Positions 35,430 to 45,796 of a stretch of DNA of 49,649 bases are shown here, in pieces. The stretch comes from Proteobacteria bacterium CG1_02_64_396. GTDB taxonomy: Bacteria > Pseudomonadota > MNWR01 > CG1-02-64-396. Location of the stretch: the NCBI GenBank assembly GCA_001872725.1, contig MNWR01000032.1, positions 1-49,649 on the forward strand, given 5' to 3'. The position numbers and the translations under genes are program-made. Position 1 is the stretch's first letter; the number at the start of each line of letters is the position of its first letter. The notes under the pieces were generated by a model. That model was not told the origin of the DNA, did no database searches, and was given only the letters and a program-made list of their open reading frames with translations.

Positions 35430-36542
35430 TTAGATGGGGCAGGAAGAGACAACCGCTTCAGCGGATTCGACAACGCTGGGTTCTTCGCTGGGGGGCAAAC
35501 TTAGTCGCCGCGTCGCCTCGCGTCCCAGCGCCTCCCAGCGCCAACCCTGCAACAACCGGGGGGCGGGGGCCCCTTCGACCAGATGGCGAGCCCAACTCAG
35601 GGCATCGCGGGAGGAGGCGATCAGCGACAGGGGCAGCTCAAGTTCTTCGGCCAGCACCCGCAAACACTTCCAGATGCGGTTGTGCTCGGCTGCGACTGCT
35701 GCGGTGGGTTTTCCGGCCACCATCAGCGCCCCGTCGGGGGGGATGGTTTCGAGCAGCGCCATGACCACGTCGCGGTACCGCCCCTTGGGCAGCACCGGCT
35801 CGTCGCGGCTGGCGCCGGTCAAAGCGGGATCGGCCAACACATGGCTGCGGGGACGATTCTTGCGTTGGGCGATCTCTTCGCGCCATACCAGCAGCGCCCG
35901 AGCCCGGAACCGTTCCTTGGGTTTGAGCCAGACCCCCGGTTTGAACCGTTGCAACAGGGTATCGCCATCGATCTGAAAGGGGGTTTTGTCGAGCAGACGC
36001 TCCCGAGAGGCGGCCACCACCCAGGGCCAACGAGCCTCCCCCACCTTGTCGCGCAGCAAATACCCGACCTCGACCAACTGGCGCACATCGGCTCGGGCAT
36101 ATTCGAGTTGCACGTCGCTCAAGGGGCGCTGGGTCCAGTCGCTGCGTGTCGCCTCGGGGGGAAGGGTGGTATCGAGCAGGGTCTCGAACATCTTGGCCGC
36201 CCCGATCTGCTCCCCCATCCCGGCAAAGGCGGCGGCAACCTGGGTATCGATTACTTGGGCGGGCAAGCGGCCACAAAGCAGGTGCAGGATCTCCATGTCT
36301 TGGCTGCCCGAGTGGATCCAAAAGGTGCGTTCCTCAGCGGCCAACGCATCGCAGAAGGGGGACCAATCGGTCAGTTCGAGGGGATCGACCAGATAGACCT
36401 GCCCGGCAATATCGGCCAATTGCACCAGTCCGGGGGTGGGGAAATAGGTCCGCTCGCGCACGAACTCGGTGTCGAGGGCAATGGCTTCCCCCTGAAGGGA
36501 CAACAACGCCTCACGCAGCGCCTGGGGATCAGCAATCCACAT
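35430..36542 (-). CDS. rnd: Ribonuclease D
   Basis: 370 residues from the ATG at 36542. A 3'-5' exoribonuclease that trims tRNA and other RNA 3' ends. The DEDDy domain shows ALDTEFVRERTYFP (Asp and Glu), HSGSQDMEIL, VIDTQVAAAFAG and LEYARADVRQL (the Tyr/Asp motif). HRDC domains follow in the C-terminal half. GGGGAGCG precedes the chosen ATG at good distance, which favours it over a TTG at 36560. Confidence 0.94.
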   Translation of the reverse strand: MWIADPQALREALLSLQGEAIALDTEFVRERTYFPTPGLVQLADIAGQVYLVDPLELTDWSPFCDALAAEERTFWIHSGSQDMEILHLLCGRLPAQVIDTQVAAAFAGMGEQIGAAKMFETLLDTTLPPEATRSDWTQRPLSDVQLEYARADVRQLVEVGYLLRDKVGEARWPWVVAASRERLLDKTPFQIDGDTLLQRFKPGVWLKPKERFRARALLVWREEIAQRKNRPRSHVLADPALTGASRDEPVLPKGRYRDVVMALLETIPPDGALMVAGKPTAAVAAEHNRIWKCLRVLAEELELPLSLIASSRDALSWARHLVEGAPAPRLLQGWRWEALGREATRRLSLPPSEEPSVVESAEAVVSSCPI

Positions 36543-36595
36543 CGGGCGCTCCCCGATCAACGGCGCAGGTCCAACCCATAGGATTCTTCACGCGA

Positions 36596-37375
36596 TCAAA
36601 GTACGAGGGTTTCGCCCTGACGCAACGGGCGAACGTTCGGCAAATCGAGGGCATAGACCTCTTCGAGCAGGGTATCGAGGGTTTCGGGCTTCATGTGGGT
36701 GAGGTAGACCGGCACATCTTTGCTGAGCTTGCGCACCTCGTCGGCCATGGTCTCGGGGGTGTGGTGACCGCTGATGAGGGCCAGCTTACGGTACCGATTG
36801 GGGAAAGATGTATCGATGATGACCCCCTTGAGGTTGGGCAGCTTGTTGGCCGCCTCCCACAACGGATCGGTCGGTCCCGAGTCGGCGGTGAAGACCAGCT
36901 GCGCATTGCCATCGTCGAGAATCACCCCAGTGGTCGGCACCGGGTGATTCACCGGAACGGGGATGAGCCGGACGCTGCCGAAATCGTGGGGCTGCAAGAT
37001 CGGAACCGGATGGAGTTTGAGGATGCCGGTTTCAAGGGTGGGGATCTTGGTGAAATCGGGCCAAATCCGGTCGTTGAGGAAGTCTTGTTTGAGCACGTCG
37101 ATCACCCACTGCGAACCGTAGAGGTCGAAGTGGGGGTAGGAATTGGAGGCCACCAAGTTCTTGAGCGAGCGGTTGTCGGCCAAGAAGGCGATGTCTTTGA
37201 TGTGATCGAGGTGGGTATGGGTGATGAAAATACTGCGGATGCCGTGCTGTTCCTCCAGCGTCAAGGTGGAGGTGGCGGCACCGCAATCGATCAACAGCTC
37301 ACCGTCGACCAATAAAGAGGTCAACGAGAAGCCGGCAAGTTGCCCGCCATAGCAGCCGAGAATCCGAACTTTCAT
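36596..37375 (-). CDS. Metallo-beta-lactamase-fold hydrolase (class II cyclic-nucleotide phosphodiesterase-like)
   Basis: 259 residues. The zinc motif is HTHLDHIKDIAFL, with further His and Asp ligands in GHHTPETM, FTADSGPTD and YLTHMKPE. The LLIDCGAA start of the fold and the spacing resemble class II 3',5'-cyclic nucleotide phosphodiesterases (CpdP/PDE1-like). The true substrate could be cAMP or another phosphodiester. The start is the ATG at 37375 preceded by GGGAGAAAG. An upstream in-frame extension to 37438 has no conserved content. It is downstream of trpA in the same direction (92-bp gap). Confidence 0.86.
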   Translation of the reverse strand: MKVRILGCYGGQLAGFSLTSLLVDGELLIDCGAATSTLTLEEQHGIRSIFITHTHLDHIKDIAFLADNRSLKNLVASNSYPHFDLYGSQWVIDVLKQDFLNDRIWPDFTKIPTLETGILKLHPVPILQPHDFGSVRLIPVPVNHPVPTTGVILDDGNAQLVFTADSGPTDPLWEAANKLPNLKGVIIDTSFPNRYRKLALISGHHTPETMADEVRKLSKDVPVYLTHMKPETLDTLLEEVYALDLPNVRPLRQGETLVL

Positions 37376-37467
37376 GAAGGCTTTCTCCCATACCCACGGC
37401 AACGGATGGTCGCAAATCCCAAATATTTGAGGAGACAAGCCTCAGCAACCACCTGCCCTCGTACAAC

Positions 37468-38271
37468 TTAATGAGGATCGAGTGCCCGGCGCAACGACCG
37501 AACAAACTCGGCCACATCCTCGGCGATCTTATCCCGTTGTTCCAGCCCCTCTTCGATTTTTCGCACAACGGCCGATCCGACGATAACCGCGTCGGCAAAA
37601 GCGGCGATCTCGCGAACTTGTTCGGGGGAGCTGATCCCAAAACCAACGCCGATCGGTTGCTGGATGAATCGGCGGGCCTGTTCTAGATGGGCGCGCAAAG
37701 CATCCGAATGCGCCCGCTTTACACCCGTGACTCCGGTCACACTCACGAAATAGACGAACCCTTTTCCCTGCTGCCCCAGCGCCACAAGTCGGTTTTCTGT
37801 GCTGGTGGGGGCGGCCAAAAGGATGGGATCGAGCCCGTTTTCGGCCATTTGAGGGGCAAAGCTGTCCATCTCTTCGACTGGAACGTCCACCAGCAGCAGA
37901 CCGTCGACCCCAGCCTCGGCCGCCTCGCGGCAGAACCGGGCGGTGCCGTAGACCTCCACCGGATTGGCGTAGGTCATGATGACGATGGGGGTCTGGTGCC
38001 GAGTGCGAAAATCGCGCACCAGACCCAGAAGATCCTCGGCCCGGGTTCCGGCCCGCAGCGCCCGCTCGCTGGCGGCCTGAATCACCGGACCGTCTGCCAT
38101 CGGGTCTGAAAACGGCAGCCCCAGCTCAATGATGTCGGCCCCTGCCCCGGGAAGCGCCTCTAAAATGGCGCGACTGGTGGCGATGTCGGGATCGCCGCAG
38201 GTGATAAAGGGGATCAAGGCGGCCCGACCCTCCTTTTTGAGGGCCTCAAAAACGGTGGCGATGCGGCTCAT
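37468..38271 (-). CDS. trpA: Tryptophan synthase alpha subunit
   Basis: 267 residues, a TIM-barrel enzyme that splits indole-3-glycerol phosphate to indole and glyceraldehyde 3-phosphate. The catalytic Glu and Asp are in [16 protein letters not shown], and the Asp in [11 protein letters not shown] follows the usual pattern. [11 protein letters not shown] and [10 protein letters not shown] form the phosphate site. The start overlaps the trpB stop by 4 nt, so the two subunits are translationally coupled. Confidence 0.97.
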   Translation of the reverse strand: MSRIATVFEALKKEGRAALIPFITCGDPDIATSRAILEALPGAGADIIELGLPFSDPMADGPVIQAASERALRAGTRAEDLLGLVRDFRTRHQTPIVIMTYANPVEVYGTARFCREAAEAGVDGLLLVDVPVEEMDSFAPQMAENGLDPILLAAPTSTENRLVALGQQGKGFVYFVSVTGVTGVKRAHSDALRAHLEQARRFIQQPIGVGFGISSPEQVREIAAFADAVIVGSAVVRKIEEGLEQRDKIAEDVAEFVRSLRRALDPH

Positions 38272-39464
38272 GACACCACCCCCGGAGTCAGATGGGCGGC
38301 CACGGTATGGGTATCTTTATCGCCCCGTCCCGACAGATTCACCAAAATGATTTGATCCTGATCCATCTCGACCGCAGCCTTCAGGGCGTGGGCGATGGCG
38401 TGGCTCGACTCCAGCGCCGGAATGATTCCCTCAAGTTTGCAGCACCGTTGAAAAGCATCGAGCGCCTCCTCGTCGGTGATGGTGGCGGTCTCCATCCGCC
38501 CCGTTTCTTTCCAGTAGGCGTGCTCCGGTCCGACACCGGGGTAGTCGAGCCCCGCCGAAATCGAATGGGTGTGCAAAATTTGGCCGTGGTCGTCTTGCAG
38601 CAGATAGGTGCGGTTGCCGTGCAAAATGCCGACGCTGCCCCCGGTCAAAGAGGCCGAGTGCAGTCCGGTCGCCAATCCGTGCCCCGCCGCCTCGACCCCG
38701 ACCATCCGCACCGGATCGTCGACGAAGGGATGAAAAAGGCCGGCGGCGTTGGAGCCGCCACCGATGCAGGCGATCAGCAGGTCGGGCAGTCGCCCTGCCA
38801 TCTCTTGAATTTGCGCCCGTGCCTCGACCCCGATGATGCGCTGGAAGTCGCGCACCATGGCGGGATAGGGGTGGGGACCGGCGACGGTGCCGATAATGTA
38901 GAAGGTATGCTCGACGTTGCTCACCCAATCGCGCAGCGCCTCGTTGAGGGCATCTTTCAGGGTGCGGCTACCGGCGGTCACCGGATGGACCTTGGCCCCG
39001 AGCAGCTCCATGCGAAAGACGTTGAGCGCCTGACGCTCCATGTCTTCCTCTCCCATGTAGACCTCGCAGTTCAGGCCGAAACGGGCTGCCACGGTCGCCG
39101 AAGCGACCCCGTGCTGACCGGCTCCGGTCTCGGCGATCACCCGCTTTTTGCCCATCCGCTTGGCGAGCAGCGCCTGCCCCACGGTGTTGTTGATCTTGTG
39201 GGCGCCGGTGTGGTTGAGGTCTTCGCGCTTGAAGAAGATGCGGGCACCGCCGATGGCGTCGCTCAACCGCTGCGCGTAATAGACCGGTGAGGGGCGACCG
39301 ACGAAGTGTTTGAGGTAGTAATCGAGCTCCCGCATGAATTCGGGATCGGTACTCGACGCCTTCCAGGCCTGTTCCAGCTCGGCCAACGCCGCCATCAGGG
39401 TTTCGGCCACGAAACGGCCACCGAAGCGACCGAAATGGCCGCGTTCGTCCGGTTGTTGGTACAT
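38268..39464 (-). CDS. trpB: Tryptophan synthase beta subunit
   Basis: 398 residues, the PLP enzyme that joins indole and serine to tryptophan. The PLP lysine is Lys90 in [33 protein letters not shown] and [14 protein letters not shown] (phosphate loop) are intact. It is a TrpB1-type enzyme, the form that pairs with TrpA. It lies 83 nt after trpF and overlaps trpA. Confidence 0.97.
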   Translation of the reverse strand: MYQQPDERGHFGRFGGRFVAETLMAALAELEQAWKASSTDPEFMRELDYYLKHFVGRPSPVYYAQRLSDAIGGARIFFKREDLNHTGAHKINNTVGQALLAKRMGKKRVIAETGAGQHGVASATVAARFGLNCEVYMGEEDMERQALNVFRMELLGAKVHPVTAGSRTLKDALNEALRDWVSNVEHTFYIIGTVAGPHPYPAMVRDFQRIIGVEARAQIQEMAGRLPDLLIACIGGGSNAAGLFHPFVDDPVRMVGVEAAGHGLATGLHSASLTGGSVGILHGNRTYLLQDDHGQILHTHSISAGLDYPGVGPEHAYWKETGRMETATITDEEALDAFQRCCKLEGIIPALESSHAIAHALKAAVEMDQDQIILVNLSGRGDKDTHTVAAHLTPGVVS

Positions 39465-39524
39465 CGTCTCGACTCCGGGGTCATGCGCCGCCTCAAGCGA
39501 CGTCGGTTTTGAATTCGAACCCTT

Positions 39525-39541
39525 GCGAACCGGTGGTTCGC
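39525..39541 (-). other. Hairpin between trpF and trpB
   Basis: Perfect 7-bp stem GCGAACC (39525-39531) / GGTTCGC (39535-39541) with a 3-nt loop, just after the trpF stop. There is no T-run. It may affect the ratio of trpF to trpBA message. Confidence 0.4.
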
Positions 39542-39547
39542 AGGGGG

Positions 39548-40168
39548 TCAGCGCGGTCCCACCGCTTTGGCTGCACGGATAAACTGCTCGACTTTATTGC
39601 GGTTTTTGATGCCAGGGGCATCCTCGACGCCGCTGGAGACGTCGACAGCGAAGGGGTGGGCCGTGGCAATCGCCTCGGCCACATTGCCGGGATCCAACCC
39701 CCCGGCCAGGATAGCGGGACGGCGATGGATCTCGTTGCCCAGCCACTTCCAGTTGAATTGTTTGCCGGTCCCCCCCGCCCTATTGGGTACATAGGCGTCG
39801 AACAAATAGGCGTGGGCGGGATAACGCTGAGCGCGGCGGATTGCATCGGGGGTATCAACCCGAAAGGCCTTGATGACGGGACGCGTCAGGCTGATTGCCA
39901 TGCTGGGGGGCTCACTGCCGTGGAGCTGAATGGCATCGAGCTGGAGTTCTTTGGCGAGCGCCTCGATCTCTTCGGCCGTCTGGTCGACAAAGAGCCCCAC
40001 CGCAGAAACAAAAGGGGGAATAGCCTCGCGCAACGTCATCGCCTTGAGCGGCGAGACATAACGGGGACTATCGGGGGTGAAAACCAATCCAATGGCATCG
40101 GCACCTACTTCCACCGCCGCCTGAATGTCGCGCACCCGTGTGAGACCACAAATCTTGACCCTGACCAT
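39548..40168 (-). CDS. trpF: Phosphoribosylanthranilate isomerase
   Basis: 206 residues, catalysing the third tryptophan step. The general base Cys7 lies in [11 protein letters not shown] and the general acid Asp in [24 protein letters not shown] and [15 protein letters not shown] complete the barrel's phosphate-binding loops. The ATG at 40168 is preferred; another at 40180 would add four residues. It is first in the trpF-trpB-trpA operon and divergent from the membrane protein gene at 40252 (83-bp gap). Confidence 0.96.
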   Translation of the reverse strand: MVRVKICGLTRVRDIQAAVEVGADAIGLVFTPDSPRYVSPLKAMTLREAIPPFVSAVGLFVDQTAEEIEALAKELQLDAIQLHGSEPPSMAISLTRPVIKAFRVDTPDAIRRAQRYPAHAYLFDAYVPNRAGGTGKQFNWKWLGNEIHRRPAILAGGLDPGNVAEAIATAHPFAVDVSSGVEDAPGIKNRNKVEQFIRAAKAVGPR

Positions 40169-40251
40169 GGGGCGAAGCATAAACGATCCGGAGAACCGGA
40201 ACAGCACCCCCACGCCGATTTTCCCCGGCTTTTTCCCATTGCGGAGCCGCC

Positions 40252-41751
40252 TTGAATTCCAGCATCCCCCGCTACGGCAACTGGCGACTTCCTCCCGCGA
40301 TTTGGCGTCTGGGCCTCGTATTGACCCTTCTGGGTCTGGCGACATTGGTAGGCCATCTGCTGTACGACGACCACACCCAGCGTCAAATCGCCCAAAAGGT
40401 TTTGCTTGAGGAGGCCCAAACCGTGGCCCCCCTGCTGGCCAAGCCCCATACCCTCCCCCTGGAGCCACTGGGACAAACCCTCTCTTTGTCGCCGGAAAAC
40501 CCAGTGGTGGTTATTGCCCGGATTGAACTGTGGGATATGGCCGGACAAGCCCTATTGTGGACCAAGACCCGGGCGGGAACCGGCAATCTCAATGGCCTGC
40601 CCGGCGCACCCGGGGCGATCGCCCAGCCCCACATCCAAGAACACGAAAAACAGTGGTTTATCGCCACCGTTCCGATCCCCAACCAAAAGGGGCTGTTGCG
40701 ACTGATCGGCCATCGCCCTGCGGGGACAACCTGGCTTCCCTCGCTGACGGTCGCGATGACGAGTTTTGTTGTATTTCCCCTGAGTTGGTGGTCCATCGCC
40801 TGGATGTTCAACCGGCAGCGGCTGCGTGATGAAATGGCGGTGGCCGCCCTGCTCGAATCGCTGACCGGAGCCAGCGCCCCGGAACGTAACGGCCAACACA
40901 GGATCGGCACCCTGATTCGCAAACTGCGCTTGCGCATTCGCCACATCGCCCACCGCCTCGACATTCAACAGGCGGCCCTGACCCTCTACCGTGCCGGCCC
41001 TATCCCCGAACGGGCCATTGCCCAGGCGCTGGAGCCCTTTCTTGCCGCCGGGAGGGGGCATCAAGCGCTGGTCACCGGAGGGGCATTGTTGCTTGCGGGT
41101 CACGACGAGATCCCCACCCTGCGAGTCGCCTGGTCGAGCGATTCCCACCTGCACAGCGAAACCCCCATCCCCCTACTCGACATGTCCCCACTGGAGGCGG
41201 TGCAGCAGTACGAGCCGCTGCAAGATCCCGACCGGGGCCAGTTGATTCTGTCCATTCCCCTATCGGGGAAAGAGGCGCCCGCCGGATTTTTGGTGCTGTT
41301 CGGGCACGACCTACTAGGGACGGTGGAGGATGAATGGCGCCGGTTTGCCCAGGATCTGGGGGTGGTGGTACAGCGCTGGGAGACGCTTTGCCAACAAAAA
41401 ACCCTGCAGGGGTATGTTCAGGAGCTCTTCCGATACAGCGAACACCCCGCTTTTTTACTTGAGGAACGAGGACGGATTCTCGACCTGAATCGGGCCGCCG
41501 AACGGTTTTTGCAGCGCGGTCGACTCGAAACCGCCGGAAATCCACTTTTTAAGGTATTGCCTGAGGCGGCTCAGGAGCCCGCCTCCCAGGTGATCCGACT
41601 GTTGCAGATGCAGCGCCGGGTCGAACCGCGCCCTCTTACGGAACAGGGGACAACCCCCTGGATGGTCTCGGGGGAGCGGATCGAGGGGAGCGAGCCCCTT
41701 TTGCTAGTGAAGCTGCACCCGCGTCATACTTGGGCGAACCAACCGCCATGA
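40252..41751 (+). CDS. Membrane protein with periplasmic region, coiled coil and C-terminal PAS-like domain
   Basis: 499 residues; no named family recognised. Transmembrane helices lie at about 17-37 and 163-187, enclosing a periplasmic segment of about 125 residues. The cytoplasmic part has a helical, Arg-rich coil (about 190-245), an undefined alpha/beta region, and near the end HPAFLLEERGRILDLNRAAERFL, the start of a PAS domain. There is no kinase, GGDEF or receptor output domain. It looks like a truncated sensor or a regulator acting through protein contact. The start is TTG at 40252 behind GCGGAG. It sits between the two trp blocks, 51 nt before trpE, and may be co-transcribed with it. 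Confidence 0.78.
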   Translation: MNSSIPRYGNWRLPPAIWRLGLVLTLLGLATLVGHLLYDDHTQRQIAQKVLLEEAQTVAPLLAKPHTLPLEPLGQTLSLSPENPVVVIARIELWDMAGQALLWTKTRAGTGNLNGLPGAPGAIAQPHIQEHEKQWFIATVPIPNQKGLLRLIGHRPAGTTWLPSLTVAMTSFVVFPLSWWSIAWMFNRQRLRDEMAVAALLESLTGASAPERNGQHRIGTLIRKLRLRIRHIAHRLDIQQAALTLYRAGPIPERAIAQALEPFLAAGRGHQALVTGGALLLAGHDEIPTLRVAWSSDSHLHSETPIPLLDMSPLEAVQQYEPLQDPDRGQLILSIPLSGKEAPAGFLVLFGHDLLGTVEDEWRRFAQDLGVVVQRWETLCQQKTLQGYVQELFRYSEHPAFLLEERGRILDLNRAAERFLQRGRLETAGNPLFKVLPEAAQEPASQVIRLLQMQRRVEPRPLTEQGTTPWMVSGERIEGSEPLLLVKLHPRHTWANQPP

Positions 41752-41802
41752 AAGGCCGTGTTTCATTGACCCCATCTCCCCCCCTGCCTATCCTCCCGCC
41801 CC

Positions 41803-43284
41803 ATGTCCAACCACCTTCATCCCCAAGATTTTGACCGTTTCCAGCAGCTGGCCGCCCAACATGCCGCCATCCCGGTGGCACGCACGATCAGCGCCGATCT
41901 GGATACCCCGGTCACCGCCTTCCATAAGGTCGCCTTCGGACGGCCCCATGCCTTCCTGCTCGAAAGTGTCGAGGGTGGGGAGCAATGGGGTCGGTACTCC
42001 TTTTTGGGGGCCGATTTTCGGGGCCGAATTCGGCTGTCGGGCGACAGCCTGACCCTGATTGCCCCCGACGGCGCCTCGACCACCCTTGACGGCGGGCTGG
42101 ATTCCTTCCGCAAACTGGTCTTCGAAGAGATCGCCCCCCTACCCGACGCCCCCCGATTCTACGGCGGCGCGGTCGGGGTGATCGGCTACGACTGGGTGCG
42201 GCAGATCGAGAACATCGGCAACCGCCACACCGCTCCCGACGGCTGGGACGACATGGAGTTCTTGCTCACCGACACGGTGGTCATCTTCGACAACCTCAAG
42301 GGCAAGATGCAGGTGGTGACCGTGGCCCGCCCCGAACGGGAGGGGGGGGCCGAAGCCGCTTTTGCCGCAGCCCAGGGGCGGATCGCCGCCGTGGTCGCCC
42401 GTCTCAAAGGGGCTTTACCGCCCCTACCGGCGGCCAGTGGCCACCCCCCCGAATTCATCGTCGATACCTCCCCCGAGGCCTTTGCCGCCAATGTGGCGCG
42501 GGCGAGGGAGTACATCGCCGCCGGGGACATCATGCAGGTGGTGCTGTCGCGCCGTTGGAGCGCCCCCTTCGAGGAGGATCCCCTCAATCTGTACCGGGCG
42601 ATCCGGGCGCTGAATCCCAGCCCCTACATGTATTTGATTCGCCTGAATGATCGGGCGGTGGTCGGCTCCAGCCCTGAAATCCTGGTGCGTATCGAGGATG
42701 GGGAAGCGGTGGTCCGCCCCATTGCCGGAACCCGGCGCCGGGGCCGTACCCCCGCCGACGACGCGGCGATGGAACTTGAACTGCTGGCCGATCCCAAGGA
42801 ACGGGCCGAACACCTGATGCTGCTCGATCTGGGCCGCAACGATCTGGGGCGCATCGCCGCCACCGGCACGGTGCGGGTGCGCGAACAGATGGTGATCGAG
42901 CGGTATTCGCATGTGATGCACATGGTCAGCGACGTGGTTGCCATCCCCGATCCCGAGGTCGACGCCTTCGATATTCTCAAGGCGACCTTCCCGGCCGGAA
43001 CGGTCAGCGGCGCCCCCAAAATCAGGGCGATGCAGATCATTGAAGAGCTGGAGGTCAACCGCCGCGGCCCCTACGCCGGAGCGGTCGGCTACATCGGGGC
43101 GAACGGCAACCTCGATACCGCGATCACCATCCGCACCGCCATCGTCGAACCGGGGGTGGTGCATATTCAGGCTGGCGCCGGTCTGGTCGCCGATTCTGTG
43201 CCGGAACTCGAAGAGCTCGAAACCCGCAACAAAGCCGCCGCAATGATGGCGGCGGTGCGCCAAGCGGCTCAGGGCTTGCCCTAA
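41803..43284 (+). CDS. trpE: Anthranilate synthase component I
   Basis: 493 residues; makes anthranilate from chorismate with ammonia from TrpG. The tryptophan feedback site LLES is intact (52-55), so the enzyme should be inhibited by tryptophan. The chorismate-binding domain has [58 protein letters not shown] and [16 protein letters not shown] see no clear ribosome site before the ATG and no leader peptide with Trp codons. Confidence 0.96.
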   Translation: MSNHLHPQDFDRFQQLAAQHAAIPVARTISADLDTPVTAFHKVAFGRPHAFLLESVEGGEQWGRYSFLGADFRGRIRLSGDSLTLIAPDGASTTLDGGLDSFRKLVFEEIAPLPDAPRFYGGAVGVIGYDWVRQIENIGNRHTAPDGWDDMEFLLTDTVVIFDNLKGKMQVVTVARPEREGGAEAAFAAAQGRIAAVVARLKGALPPLPAASGHPPEFIVDTSPEAFAANVARAREYIAAGDIMQVVLSRRWSAPFEEDPLNLYRAIRALNPSPYMYLIRLNDRAVVGSSPEILVRIEDGEAVVRPIAGTRRRGRTPADDAAMELELLADPKERAEHLMLLDLGRNDLGRIAATGTVRVREQMVIERYSHVMHMVSDVVAIPDPEVDAFDILKATFPAGTVSGAPKIRAMQIIEELEVNRRGPYAGAVGYIGANGNLDTAITIRTAIVEPGVVHIQAGAGLVADSVPELEELETRNKAAAMMAAVRQAAQGLP

Positions 43285-43309
43285 AAAGCCGCGACTTGAG
43301 AAAACAATC

Positions 43310-43966
43310 ATGAATGCATCGACCAGCCAGCAACCGGGGCGGCGCCACGAAGGGCCGACCCGCCGGGTTTTGATGATCGACAACTACGACTCCTTCACCT
43401 TCAACGTCGTCCAGTACCTGGGGGAGTTGGGGGCGCAGGTCGAGGTGGCGCGCAACGACGCCATCACCGTGGCCGAGATCGAAACCTTCCATCCCGACCA
43501 CATCGTGATCAGCCCCGGCCCTTGCACCCCCAGCGAAGCGGGGATTTCGCTGGAGGTCATCCGCCACTTCGCGGGCAGGATTCCGCTGCTCGGCATCTGC
43601 CTGGGCCACCAAGCGATGGGGCAAGCCTTCGGCGGCAACGTGGTACGGGCTCCGGCCCCGGTCCACGGCAAAACCGGCGATATTCTGCACGACGCTCGCG
43701 GCGTTTTTTCAGGTATGCCCTCCCCTTTTGCCGCCACCCGCTACCACTCGCTGGTGGTCGACCGCGCCACCTTGCCCGACTGCCTTGAGATTTCGGCTTG
43801 GCTGGAGGATGGACTGATTATGGGGCTCCGCCATCGCACCCTACCCGCCGTCGAGGGGGTCCAGTTCCACCCTGAGTCGATCATGACCCAAGGGGGGCAC
43901 ACCCTGCTGCGCAACTTTCTGAATATGTCGATTGCCCACCCGGCCCAACCTGGAGGCAAGCCATGA
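43310..43966 (+). CDS. trpG: Anthranilate synthase glutamine amidotransferase component
   Basis: 218 residues, a class I glutamine amidotransferase. The triad is Cys97 ([16 protein letters not shown]), His187 and Glu189 (GVQFHPESI). An N-terminal tail of about 18 residues precedes the usual start ([13 protein letters not shown]). It could also serve p-aminobenzoate synthesis as PabA, but its place between trpE and trpD supports TrpG. The stop overlaps the trpD start (ATGA). Confidence 0.95.
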   Translation: MNASTSQQPGRRHEGPTRRVLMIDNYDSFTFNVVQYLGELGAQVEVARNDAITVAEIETFHPDHIVISPGPCTPSEAGISLEVIRHFAGRIPLLGICLGHQAMGQAFGGNVVRAPAPVHGKTGDILHDARGVFSGMPSPFAATRYHSLVVDRATLPDCLEISAWLEDGLIMGLRHRTLPAVEGVQFHPESIMTQGGHTLLRNFLNMSIAHPAQPGGKP

Positions 43967-44991
43967 ACGCCGTGCAAACCACCCTGCCCCTGCTGCTGCG
44001 CCGTGAAGATCTCAGTCAAGAGCAGGCCCACGACGCCATTGCCGCCATGATGGGGGGGCAGGTCGAGCCGGTGCAGATCGCCGCCTGGCTGACCGCCATG
44101 GCAATGAAAGGTGAGTGCATCGAAGAGGTTGCCGGCGCAGCCCGGGCCATGCGCGGTGCCATGACCTCGGTGACCCACACCCACCCCGAGGTGGTCGACA
44201 CCTGCGGCACCGGGGGGGACGGCTCCCACACCTTCAATATCTCGACCGCCTCGGCCTTTGTGGTCGCCGCCTGCGGCGTGCCGGTGGCCAAACACGGCAA
44301 CCGGGCGATCACCTCGAAATCGGGTTCTTCCGACGTGCTCGAAGCGCTCGGGGTCAGAATCGACCTGCCCCATTTGGCCATCGAACAGTTGCTGGCCAAA
44401 CTCGACATCGCTTTTCTCTTTGCCCCCAGCCACCACCCCGCCATGCGCCATGTCGGGCCGGTTCGAGCCAAGCTGGGCTTTCGTACCCTGTTCAACCTAC
44501 TCGGCCCCCTGACCAATCCTGCCGGGGCGCGCAAGCAGTTGATCGGGGTTTACAGCGAAGAGAAGGTCCCCTTTATTGCCCACGTCTGTCGCCTGCTCGA
44601 TATGGATCGGGTCATGGTGGTCCACGGTCGCGATGGTCTGGATGAAATCACCCTGTGCAGCGAGACGGTGGTGGCCGAGCTGAACAACGGCATCGTCGAG
44701 CAACGCATCCTCACCCCTGAAGAGCTCGGACTGCCCCGCTGCGATCCCGAGGCGCTCAAGGGGGGCGATGCTACCCACAATGCCGCCATTGTTCGGGCGG
44801 TGCTGGGGGGCGAGCAGGGGGCCAGGCGCGACATCGTTGTGGCCAATGCTGCCGCCATGCTGGTGGTGGCGGGCAAGGCGAGCGATTTGCGCGATGGGGT
44901 GCGTCTAGCCGGCGAAGCCATCGATTCGGGCAATGCGCTCAAGACCCTCGACAGCCTGGTCCATGCTTCACAGGAGATCGGCAATGCCTGA
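43963..44991 (+). CDS. trpD: Anthranilate phosphoribosyltransferase
   Basis: 342 residues; transfers phosphoribose to anthranilate. The PRPP site is [18 protein letters not shown]. Also conserved are [22 protein letters not shown], the [25 protein letters not shown] anthranilate site, and [10 protein letters not shown]. It is a stand-alone TrpD, not fused to TrpG. It starts in a 4-nt overlap with trpG and ends 8 nt into trpC. Confidence 0.97.
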   Translation: MNAVQTTLPLLLRREDLSQEQAHDAIAAMMGGQVEPVQIAAWLTAMAMKGECIEEVAGAARAMRGAMTSVTHTHPEVVDTCGTGGDGSHTFNISTASAFVVAACGVPVAKHGNRAITSKSGSSDVLEALGVRIDLPHLAIEQLLAKLDIAFLFAPSHHPAMRHVGPVRAKLGFRTLFNLLGPLTNPAGARKQLIGVYSEEKVPFIAHVCRLLDMDRVMVVHGRDGLDEITLCSETVVAELNNGIVEQRILTPEELGLPRCDPEALKGGDATHNAAIVRAVLGGEQGARRDIVVANAAAMLVVAGKASDLRDGVRLAGEAIDSGNALKTLDSLVHASQEIGNA

Positions 44992-45796
44992 AGCGCAGGG
45001 CAAGCCCGACATCCTGGCCACCATCATGCAAACCAAGCTGGAGGAGGTGGCCGCCGCCCGCGCCCAGGTCGACGAGGCGGCGCTGGAGCGCGCCATCGCC
45101 GAGCGTTTGGCCACCCGCCCCATCCGCCCCTTTGCCGCTGCCCTTAAAACCAAGGGTGCGGTGGGAGCCGCCGTCATCGCCGAGGTGAAAAAGGCCTCCC
45201 CCTCGAAGGGGATCATCCGGGCCGATTTCGATCCGGTGGCCATTGCCCAAAGTTACGAGCGCGGCGGGGCCGCCGCTTTGTCGGTGCTGACCGACCGCCC
45301 CTATTTTCAGGGTAGCCCCGAATACTTGCAGGTGGTCTCCAACACGGTTTCTTTGCCGGTTTTAAGAAAAGATTTCATCCGCGACCGCTACCAGATTTTA
45401 GAGGCACTGGCCTGGGGGGCCGATGCGATCTTGTTGATCGCCGCCGCCCTGCCCACCGAGCAGTTGGCCGACCTCTACTACGAGGCGACCTCGCGGGGGC
45501 TCGATGTGTTGATCGAGATCCACAACGCCCAGGAATGGGAGGCGGTCGCCCCCCTGAAACCGACGTTGATCGGGATCAACAACCGCGACCTGCGCACCTT
45601 CGTCACCGATCTGGCGGTCACCGAGTCGCTGCTGCCCCACTTTCCGGCCGGAACCTTCGTGGTCAGCGAAAGCGGTATCCATAGCCGCGACGACGTGCAA
45701 CGCTTGCTCAGCCGTGGTGTCCATGGTTTCTTAATCGGAGAATCGTTGATGCGCCATGAAGATCCGGGCACAAAGCTGGCGGAGTTGCTGGTATGA
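44984..45796 (+). CDS. trpC: Indole-3-glycerol-phosphate synthase
   Basis: 270 residues from the ATG at 44984. Catalytic Lys and Glu appear in VIAEVKKASPSKGIIR, the second Lys in LPVLRKDFI, and the third Glu in VLIEIHN. IGINNRDLRTF and VSESGIHSRDDV close the barrel. It is monofunctional, as trpF is a separate gene. An earlier ATG at 44933 lies well inside trpD and is rejected. It overlaps trpD by 8 nt and the receiver gene after it by 4 nt. Confidence 0.97.
   Translation: MPEAQGKPDILATIMQTKLEEVAAARAQVDEAALERAIAERLATRPIRPFAAALKTKGAVGAAVIAEVKKASPSKGIIRADFDPVAIAQSYERGGAAALSVLTDRPYFQGSPEYLQVVSNTVSLPVLRKDFIRDRYQILEALAWGADAILLIAAALPTEQLADLYYEATSRGLDVLIEIHNAQEWEAVAPLKPTLIGINNRDLRTFVTDLAVTESLLPHFPAGTFVVSESGIHSRDDVQRLLSRGVHGFLIGESLMRHEDPGTKLAELLV

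Noticed and set aside
41752-41802. Tryptophan attenuator or leader peptide before trpE
   Set aside because: The gap is only 51 nt and has no start codon followed by Trp codons and no alternating stems.
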